Of a DNA stretch of 12,039 nucleotides, positions 6,798 to 12,039 are shown piece by piece; the first letter of the stretch is position 1, and each line of letters starts with the position of its first letter. The stretch lies in NCBI GenBank assembly GCA_021850345.1, contig JAJZMN010000076.1, positions 1 to 12,039 on the forward strand, given 5' to 3'. The stretch comes from Actinomycetes bacterium. GTDB taxonomy: Bacteria; Actinomycetota; Acidimicrobiia; Acidimicrobiales; RAAP-2. A program made the position numbers and the translations under genes. The notes beneath the pieces are model-generated. The model ran no database searches. It saw nothing but the letters and a program-made list of their open reading frames with translations, and was not told the origin of the DNA.

Positions 6798-7693
6798 GCC
6801 GGCATCACCGCTCCCACGACGTCGGCGCCCGCGAGCATTCCCCTGCCCGGCCACTCCTCGGCGCAGAACTCCGCCGTCGCGTTCGCGACGAGCTCGGGGT
6901 GCTCCCAGAAGCAGAGGTGACCCGCGGGAGAAAGGTAGAGCGCTCGTGCCCGGGGCATGGCGAAGGCCAAGCGCATCGTGTTCATCGGGTCGATGACGGT
7001 GTCGGCGAGCCCGGCCACGGCCAGGGTTGGGGCCTCGACGTGCGCGAGCGGTATGCTCAGCGAGAACGAGGCGCTGGCCGCCGCTTGGGCTCGCCATGCC
7101 TCGGCTTCCTGGGGCTGCTCCTCACGCAGTGCCAGCAGCCGGTCGACCAGGTCAGGGCGGCCGGCCACCGTCTCGGGTGCGAGCGCACCTTCGATGAGAC
7201 GGCGCGGTGAAGGCAGCGTGCGGCGGCGGTCACGCTGGAGCAGCGCCGTGGTCCGTTCTGGCAACGGGGCGCCCTGTCGATCCCCGGGCGTCGCTGAGAT
7301 GAGGACCAGGCGACGCACCAGGTCTGGTGCGTCGCCGACGAGCTGCAGGGCGACCATGCCGCCCAAGCTGGCCCCTACGAGGTCGCAGCGGTCGATGGCG
7401 AGGTGGTCGACCACGGCGAGCACGTCGTCGGCGAGGTCCTCGACCCGGTAGGGGCCAGCGGGACGGTCGCTCTCCCCGATACCCCGGTTGTCGATCAACA
7501 CCAGCCGGTGTCGCGTAGCGAGCAGGTCGGCGAACGGTCCCCAGCCGAGCCGGCCGTAGCCGAGCCCGTGGACAAGGACCATCCACGGCCCGCTGTCTCC
7601 GCGTAGCTCATAGGCAATGGAGACGTCGCCGTTGATCGCACGCTGGACCCCCTTGGGCACGCCGCGATGGCGGGCACGCTTCGCTCCGCTCAC
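6791..7693 (-). CDS. Alpha/beta-fold hydrolase (enol-lactonase/esterase type)
   Basis: This 300-residue protein carries the alpha/beta hydrolase core. It has an oxyanion region VHGLGYG (41-47), the DNRGIGESDRPAGPY strand-loop (68-82), the nucleophile elbow GASLGG (Ser109), an acid in GLADTVIDP (Asp231 or Asp235) and the histidine in SPAGHLCFWEHP (His259). The arrangement and the PYRVEDLADDVLAVVDHL helix recall 3-oxoadipate enol-lactonase (PcaD) and meta-cleavage-product hydrolase relatives. The same fold also serves plain carboxylesterases, so I give no narrower name. No signal peptide is visible; it is probably cytoplasmic. GTG 7693 overlaps the stop of the preceding hydrolase as GTGA. A later GTG (at the VPKG segment) is a possible alternative because the first ten residues are not conserved. 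It shares only fold-level motifs with the neighbouring hydrolase. Confidence 0.85.
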   Translation of the reverse strand: MSGAKRARHRGVPKGVQRAINGDVSIAYELRGDSGPWMVLVHGLGYGRLGWGPFADLLATRHRLVLIDNRGIGESDRPAGPYRVEDLADDVLAVVDHLAIDRCDLVGASLGGMVALQLVGDAPDLVRRLVLISATPGDRQGAPLPERTTALLQRDRRRTLPSPRRLIEGALAPETVAGRPDLVDRLLALREEQPQEAEAWRAQAAASASFSLSIPLAHVEAPTLAVAGLADTVIDPMNTMRLAFAMPRARALYLSPAGHLCFWEHPELVANATAEFCAEEWPGRGMLAGADVVGAVMPAC

Positions 7694-8829
7694 CGCCCTG
7701 ACGCCTCGGCGGTCTCGACGAATGGCTCGAGCACGTCGACGAAGTGCGCCTCGTCCTCGAGATGCGGCGAGTGCCCGCAGCCCTCGAACACCGCCTCGAC
7801 GACGGTCCCGCCCTGCTCCTCGCCCCGGTGCAAGATCGCCCGCGTCTGCGAGATCATCGGCTGGGCAGGGAAGACCTCGTCGCCTGGCCAGCCGGGGACC
7901 ACCCCCAGCGCCCCGAGGTGGCCCAAGTCGAGCATGGATTGGTCCGACACGATGAGGTCCTCGGTCCCGTGCACCCAGAGCACGGGCCGCGCGGCCGCGA
8001 CGTCGGCGAACAAGGACAAGTTGCAGTAGAGAGGCGACATGGTGTTGGCGACGCCACGCAGGCCCGGAGCAACGCCAGGCCAATGCTCGCTCGAACGCTG
8101 ATCTCCGGGGTAGTGGTCGTCGCCGACGGCGGCGAGGAGGATCTCGTCGACGAAGAGGTCCTCGATCGCCGCAGGCAGCTTCGATCCCGGTCCGAGGTAC
8201 AAGGACCGCAGGACCGAGCGGGGTGAGAAGTCGCTCTCCGCCGTGCGGTCCTTCTCCTCGAGCCGCTGCACCAGATGCGCTGCCACCGTGCCGGCACCCG
8301 TCCCCGCTCCGTCATCGTGGCACAAGGAGCCCTCGACCCCCTTCGTACCGCCGAAGCCGAACGGCGAGACGGGTGCGAGCAACGTCACCGAGACCACCCT
8401 GTCGGGGTGGGCGATCGCGTAGGCCATGGCCACCCCACCGCCCATGGACCATCCGGCCAGGTGCACCCGGCGGCCGGCGGGGACGAGCGCCGGATCGCCG
8501 AGCACCCGTTCGACGTCGTCGACGAAGTCGCCGAGCCCTCGGGTGGCGTCCACCGCCACCGCGTCCGAGCGTCCGAAGCCCCGCAGATCAGGAGCCACGA
8601 GGTGCCACGAGGTCGGGAGAGAGCAGAAGAGCGGCTCGAAGAACCGGGCGCTGCTCAGGTTGCCGTGGATGAAGCACACCACCGGCCCCTCGCCCTCTAC
8701 GCGGCGAACGAGGCTGTGGAGACGTGCGCCCGCAGATCCCAAGAACGCGGGGTCGGCGATCGCCGAGGACGGGCTACGCCCGGTGTCGCCCGCCGTCGTT
8801 CGTTCGACGATGGGGTCAGGCAGGGGCAT
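7690..8829 (-). CDS. Alpha/beta-fold hydrolase, larger form with extended lid
   Basis: This 379-residue protein has the hydrolase core with FIHGNLSS (53-60) at the oxyanion hole, APDLRGFGRSD (79-89), the nucleophile elbow AGWSMGGG (Ser128), the acid in HGTEDLIVS (Asp291) and the histidine in EGCGHSPHLED (His353). It is about 80-100 residues longer than typical members. The extra length lies mostly between the nucleophile and the acid (about 155-280), consistent with a large lid domain that would shape a bulky substrate pocket. The first 35 residues are non-conserved. ATG 8829 shares its A with the last base of the tetR stop (TGATG) and follows AGGAGG at a five-base spacing, the best ribosome-binding site in the window; a TTG just before it is not needed. 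The substrate is unknown; an ester or lactone feeding the ligase is the contextual guess. Confidence 0.85.
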   Translation of the reverse strand: MPLPDPIVERTTAGDTGRSPSSAIADPAFLGSAGARLHSLVRRVEGEGPVVCFIHGNLSSARFFEPLFCSLPTSWHLVAPDLRGFGRSDAVAVDATRGLGDFVDDVERVLGDPALVPAGRRVHLAGWSMGGGVAMAYAIAHPDRVVSVTLLAPVSPFGFGGTKGVEGSLCHDDGAGTGAGTVAAHLVQRLEEKDRTAESDFSPRSVLRSLYLGPGSKLPAAIEDLFVDEILLAAVGDDHYPGDQRSSEHWPGVAPGLRGVANTMSPLYCNLSLFADVAAARPVLWVHGTEDLIVSDQSMLDLGHLGALGVVPGWPGDEVFPAQPMISQTRAILHRGEEQGGTVVEAVFEGCGHSPHLEDEAHFVDVLEPFVETAEASGR

Positions 8830-9587
8830 CAACTCCTCCTCTTCCGATCGGTGCGGGCGCTGGGACCCGTTCGAGTGACGCGGGCCGAGCGGAGCGAAGG
8901 ATCGGACGTGGGGTCGGGTGAGAGATCGGACGTGCCGAGCATGCGTCCGATGATCACCACCAGCTGATCGAAGACGTCCTGAGGCATCGAGCGGCAGTCA
9001 TCCCACAGGATCCACTTCATGCCGGTCATCTCGCCCACGGCGATCAGCGCCCACGCGAGCACGGTCGGATCGCTTCGAGCCACCTCTCCCGACGCCATCG
9101 CTTTCTCGAGGTGCGGGATGTAGCCCGAGATGATCCGCTCGTAGTGGCGGTGATGGATCTCGGGCGAGACGAACTCGGCCTGCCGGATGAGCCGGTAAAG
9201 CGAAGGATGCTCGGCGGTGAACGCGAAGAAGGCGGCGAAGCCTCGGCGTTCGGCCTCCAACCGGCTCGGGGCTCCCTCTGAGGCCTGGGCCATCGCTTGG
9301 CGCACGCGATGATTGAGATCGAGGACGACTTCATCGAACACCTGCTGCTTCGACGAGAAGTAGATGTAGAACGTCCCCTGGGCGACTCCGGCCACCTCGG
9401 TGATCCGCACGATGGAGGCATCGTGGAAGCCGAGCTGAGCGAAGACCGACTCGGCCGCGTCCAGGATGCGCCGGCGGGTCCGCTCGCCACGTCCGGTGCT
9501 CCGGGGAACGCGGTCGTGGGTGTCCGGCGGCGCGCCGGCGCGCGGGCTCGAGGGTTCGGGAACGATGTCGGGCTGGGGACCGGTCAA
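8829..9587 (-). CDS. TetR-family transcriptional regulator
   Basis: This 252-residue protein carries an N-terminal TetR DNA-binding domain: RRRILDAAESVFAQLGF (38-54), then DASIVRITEVAGVAQGTFYIYFSSKQ, the helix-turn-helix with the family's recognition helix and Y-x-Y-F signature. The C-terminal part (about 85-215), including HPSLYRLIRQAEFVSPEI and a long helix with EMTGMKWILWD, is the ligand and dimerisation domain. It resembles FadR/KstR-like regulators of fatty-acid or sterol catabolism only in general style. About 35 residues at each end look disordered (Pro/Ser/Thr/Arg-rich). No ATG is suitably placed. TTG 9587 is chosen because GGAGGA lies five bases ahead and it overlaps the livF stop as TTGA. 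It sits in the middle of the operon rather than at its edge and probably represses its own operon in the absence of an inducer (inference). Confidence 0.88.
   Translation of the reverse strand: MTGPQPDIVPEPSSPRAGAPPDTHDRVPRSTGRGERTRRRILDAAESVFAQLGFHDASIVRITEVAGVAQGTFYIYFSSKQQVFDEVVLDLNHRVRQAMAQASEGAPSRLEAERRGFAAFFAFTAEHPSLYRLIRQAEFVSPEIHHRHYERIISGYIPHLEKAMASGEVARSDPTVLAWALIAVGEMTGMKWILWDDCRSMPQDVFDQLVVIIGRMLGTSDLSPDPTSDPSLRSARVTRTGPSARTDRKRRS
8835..8840 (-). promoter_or_regulatory. Strong ribosome binding site for the larger hydrolase
   Basis: AGGAGG sits inside the last codons of tetR, five bases before the ATG at 8829 once the following AGTTG is counted. This perfect Shine-Dalgarno suggests the hydrolase is made at a higher level than the regulator whose gene contains it, and it decides ATG 8829 over the adjacent TTG. 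Confidence 0.65.
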
Positions 9588-10288
9588 TGGGTTCCTCCGA
9601 GGTAGGTGGACTCGAGCACCTCGTGATGCTCGAGGACGTCGGCTGCCGTGCCCCACATTGCCTGCTCGCCGTGGCGGAGCACCAGGGCTCGGTCGGCGAC
9701 CCTGAGGGCGAGATCGGCATGCTGCTCGACGAGCACCACAGCGGTGCGACGCCCCTCCGCCACGTCGCGCACCGCCCCGAACAGGCGCTCCACCGCCTGA
9801 GGTGCCAGGCCGGCGCTCATCTCGTCGACAAGGAGCACGGGCGGCTCGAGGACCAGGACGCGGGCGAGTGCGAGCATCTGCTGTTCGCCTCCAGACAAGA
9901 GCCCGGCGGTCCGGCCGAGCAGTGGACCCAGGGCAGGGAACAGCTCGATCGCTGCATCGACGGATGCACCGGCGCGCCGAGGCAGCAGGCGAAGGTTCTC
10001 TACAACCGTGAGCCGCCGCACGATGCCGCGATCTTGGGGGACGAGAGCCAGCCCCTTTCGAGCGCGCGCGTGTGCAGGCTGCCCCGTGACATCTTTGCCG
10101 CGAAGCCTCACCGTCCCGGCCATGACGCCCAGCACGCCGGCGATCGCGTTGAGCAGGGTGGACTTTCCGGCGCCGTTGGATCCCAAGACGGCCACGACGG
10201 CGCCTGCGTCGGCCGAGAACGAGATGCCGCGGACCACCGGAACCCCTCGGTACCCAGCCGTCAGCGACTCGACGGAGAGGACCGTCAT
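9584..10288 (-). CDS. livF: Branched-chain amino-acid-type ABC transporter ATP-binding protein LivF
   Basis: This 234-residue ATPase has Walker A GSNGAGKS (36-43), a Q-loop at VPQDRGIVRRLTVVENL (83-99), the signature LSGGEQQ (131-137), Walker B VLLVDE (151-156) followed by MSAGLAP, and the switch histidine in LVEQH (His190). The VPQDRGIVRRLTVVENL block and the MSAGLAP D-loop are typical of LivF, one of the two ATPases of the HAAT (branched-chain amino acid/organic acid) importer family. It would pair with the LivG half of the preceding fusion protein and energise import. ATG 10288 overlaps the livMG stop as ATGA. All catalytic positions look intact. In actinobacterial catabolic clusters such Liv-type systems often carry aromatic or short-chain acids rather than amino acids, so the true substrate is open. 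Confidence 0.92.
   Translation of the reverse strand: MTVLSVESLTAGYRGVPVVRGISFSADAGAVVAVLGSNGAGKSTLLNAIAGVLGVMAGTVRLRGKDVTGQPAHARARKGLALVPQDRGIVRRLTVVENLRLLPRRAGASVDAAIELFPALGPLLGRTAGLLSGGEQQMLALARVLVLEPPVLLVDEMSAGLAPQAVERLFGAVRDVAEGRRTAVVLVEQHADLALRVADRALVLRHGEQAMWGTAADVLEHHEVLESTYLGGTH
9593..9598 (-). promoter_or_regulatory. Ribosome binding site deciding the TTG start of tetR
   Basis: GGAGGA, within the last codons of livF, is spaced five bases from TTG 9587. It is the main evidence for a TTG start, which in turn may keep regulator levels low compared with its neighbours. Confidence 0.6.
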
Positions 10289-12039
10289 CGCCCACCGGAC
10301 CCGTGGGCGGCAGATGGCATCACCTGGTATCTGTTCGACGGCGGTTCGGCACCGTGGCCGAGGTAGGCGCGGCGGACACCCGCGTCGACCTGGACGGTGG
10401 CAGCGTCCCCGGCAGCGATGAGGCCGCCCATGTGCAGCACGAGCACCTGGTGCGACACCCCGAAGACGAGGTCCATATCGTGCTCCACGAGGAGGACCGC
10501 GACCCCTTCGTCGGCGATCTCTCGTAGTCGCCGGCCAAGGAGCTGGCTCTCGTCGTCGTCGAGGCCGGCGGCCGGCTCGTCCAAGAGCAGGACGCTCGGC
10601 CCGGTGGCGAGCGCGCGCCCGACAGCGACCAACTTCTGCTGTCCGAGCGACAGCGACGCCGTGGGCCGATCGGCGACCTCGCGAAGGTCCAACAGATCGA
10701 GTGCCCGCTCCACAGGGCCGCCGTGGTCCCTGAGTGCCCGAGAGAACCAATGCGCGCCGCTGCGTCGTCTCGGCCAGCGTGCCGCCACCGTGAGGTCCTC
10801 GGCCACAGAGAGGTCGCCGAAGGTCGTCGGGGCTTGCCACGTCCGCACGACGCCGCAGTGGACCAGCTGGGCCGGAGCCGTACCGAGCACCTCCTCGTCG
10901 CCGAGCCACACCGAGCCGCGCGCCGGCACGAACCCGGTCAGCGCATCGAGAATGGAGGTCTTCCCTGCGCCATTGGGCCCGATGAGCGCGGTCACCTCTC
11001 CGGCGCCGAGTGCGAAGGACACTCCGTCAACGACCACGGTCGCGCCGTAGGAGATCCGCAGGTCTTGCACACTGAGCGCAGCCGCGCCACGCTCGGCCGG
11101 GATCGCGCTGGGCGCGCTGGGCGCGCTGGGCGCGCTGGGCGCGCTGGGCGCGCTGGGCGCGCTGGGCGCGCTGGGCGCGCTGGGCGCGTGAGGGAGCTTC
11201 GCCGGCGCATGCGCCCTCGCAGACGCGCTCACCCGCTGTCCCTCATACCGCCGTGCCGGAGGAGGCATGCATGGCTGCACCACATCATCGCCACGCAGGT
11301 CGTCAAGGCGAGAAGTGTCGGCCGCCGTACGAACCCGAGCGCCGCTCGGTCGCATTCGTGCAAGCACATCTCGCACGGTGCCCGTCATGCCGCTCGGGTA
11401 CGCGATGGCGGCAGCGACAAGTGCGGCTCCGCTCACGACGAGGTAGTAGGGGCCGAGGTTGTTGACGTACCGATTAAGGATCACGTACAAGATCCCCGCC
11501 GGAGCGAGCACGCCGGCGACCGCTCCCCCCGTGACCGAGGTGATGCCCCCGAGATAGGCGAAGGCCAGGAACGGCAGTCCCGCGGCGAGCGCGTCGAACG
11601 AGCTCGCCGAGAACTGCCCCGTGCTGTAGGTGAGCAGCGCTCCGCCGAGGCCTGCAATGAACGAGGCCAGTGCGTAGGCACCCAGCTTGGCACCGGTCAC
11701 ACCGATGCCGACTGAGGCCGCCGCTTGCTCGTTCGCCCGCACTGCGAGCAGCCGGAGCCCGGACCTGCTGCGCGCGAGAAAGAGGACAGCTCCTGCCACC
11801 GTCACGAAGATCACCACGACGAGCACGCCGAATGACACCCGGGCCACGTCGTTGCCGGCCCGGACTGCAAGGTCCAGTCCCAACAAGCGCGGGGACTGCA
11901 CAGACAGCCCGTCCGGCGGGTCGAAAGCCGAGTTGGCGAACAGGAACTGCTCGACGGTGACAGCGAACGCGAGGGTGACGATCGCAAGCTGCATGCCGCG
12001 GACGCGCAGAGCCGGAATGGCGACCACGAGTCCACAGGC
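10285..12039 (-). CDS. livM-livG: Fused ABC permease-ATPase LivM-LivG (5' end outside the window)
   Basis: The frame is open to the window edge, so the N-terminus is missing; 584 residues are visible. Counting from the GTG at 12027, residues 1-225 are the LivM permease with several hydrophobic helices (e.g. LAIVTLAFAVTVEQFLF, FGVLVVVIFVTVAGAVLFLA) and the coupling-loop type sequence RANEQAAASVGIG (98-110). A polar linker (about 226-315) includes nine Ala-Pro-Ser repeats (281-307). The LivG ATPase follows with Walker A GPNGAGKT (350-357), a Q-loop at RTWQAP, signature LSLGQQ (459-464), Walker B VLLLDE (479-484) and switch His515. The TGA at 10285 overlaps livF. LivM and LivG are usually separate subunits; fusions are known in some actinobacteria. 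The upstream LivH-type permease and substrate-binding protein, which would tell the substrate, lie beyond the window. Confidence 0.9.
   Translation of the reverse strand, partial: ACGLVVAIPALRVRGMQLAIVTLAFAVTVEQFLFANSAFDPPDGLSVQSPRLLGLDLAVRAGNDVARVSFGVLVVVIFVTVAGAVLFLARSRSGLRLLAVRANEQAAASVGIGVTGAKLGAYALASFIAGLGGALLTYSTGQFSASSFDALAAGLPFLAFAYLGGITSVTGGAVAGVLAPAGILYVILNRYVNNLGPYYLVVSGAALVAAAIAYPSGMTGTVRDVLARMRPSGARVRTAADTSRLDDLRGDDVVQPCMPPPARRYEGQRVSASARAHAPAKLPHAPSAPSAPSAPSAPSAPSAPSAPSAPSAIPAERGAAALSVQDLRISYGATVVVDGVSFALGAGEVTALIGPNGAGKTSILDALTGFVPARGSVWLGDEEVLGTAPAQLVHCGVVRTWQAPTTFGDLSVAEDLTVAARWPRRRSGAHWFSRALRDHGGPVERALDLLDLREVADRPTASLSLGQQKLVAVGRALATGPSVLLLDEPAAGLDDDESQLLGRRLREIADEGVAVLLVEHDMDLVFGVSHQVLVLHMGGLIAAGDAATVQVDAGVRRAYLGHGAEPPSNRYQVMPSAAHGSGGR
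11107..11187 (-). repeat. Nine perfect tandem copies of a 9-bp unit encoding Ala-Pro-Ser
   Basis: The unit GCGCCCAGC (minus strand) is repeated nine times without a single mismatch, giving (Ala-Pro-Ser)9 in the linker between the permease and ATPase halves of the LivM-LivG protein. The unit length is a multiple of three, so copy-number changes by slippage would lengthen or shorten the linker while keeping the frame. The lack of any synonymous variation points to recent expansion or ongoing slippage. Confidence 0.95.

Noticed and set aside
6798..7097. A 100-residue N-terminal extension of the acyl-CoA synthetase frame
   Set aside because: It overlaps the hydrolase C-terminal coding region, is low-complexity and has no similarity to the family; the GTG at 6797 fits the operon overlap pattern.
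11107..11187. CRISPR-like array
   Set aside because: The repeats are 9 bp with no spacers and lie inside a coding sequence.
10723..11715. Plus-strand frame with Gly-Arg-Ala repeats
   Set aside because: The repeats are the antisense reading of the Ala-Pro-Ser array; the minus strand carries the real ABC transporter gene.

Overview
This is a GC-rich (roughly 70% by eye) bacterial window. It has strong G/C bias at third codon positions, frequent GTG/TTG starts and genes packed by 1-7 base overlaps. Together with the family members present this suggests an actinobacterium (Actinomycetota); I cannot place it more finely. Almost all identifiable genes lie on the minus strand. The exceptions are a mazEF remnant at the left edge and a NERD-domain gene in the middle.

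Left part (1-4371), a worn accessory region. The first ~124 bases read on the minus strand as the C-terminal part of an integrative-element or phage-type primase/DUF3987-like protein. At about 120-126 this stops abruptly and the opposite strand becomes the C-terminal half of a MazE-family antitoxin, followed by an intact MazF/PemK toxin (218-550). Next is a minus-strand DinG/XPD-type Fe-S helicase (2664 to 783), complete in motifs but broken by one frameshift near 2082-2094. It ends just before a GC-rich hairpin. Divergent from it is a membrane-anchored NERD-domain protein (2808-3680) whose usual catalytic ExK positions are not conserved. The stretch 3681-4371 has no confident gene, but two short minus-strand segments have coding-like codon use.

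Right part (4372-12039), a single minus-strand operon cut by the window edge. In transcription order: a fused branched-chain amino-acid-type ABC permease/ATPase (LivM-LivG) whose halves are joined by a linker with nine perfect Ala-Pro-Ser repeats; LivF; a TetR-family regulator; two unrelated-looking alpha/beta hydrolases; an AMP-forming acyl-CoA synthetase; and a 3-hydroxybutyrate dehydrogenase. All six gene junctions overlap (ATGA, TTGA, TGATG, GTGA, GTGCTGA, GTGA), so the genes are probably translated as a coupled unit.

My reading (inference): the Liv-type transporter imports an organic acid or ester. One or both hydrolases release a carboxylic acid, the ligase activates it to a CoA thioester, and the dehydrogenase oxidises a 3-hydroxybutyrate-type product to acetoacetate. 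The embedded TetR protein likely senses the substrate or an acyl-CoA. The substrate cannot be read from the sequence. The two most distinctive items are this gene combination and the LivM-(APS)9-LivG fusion.
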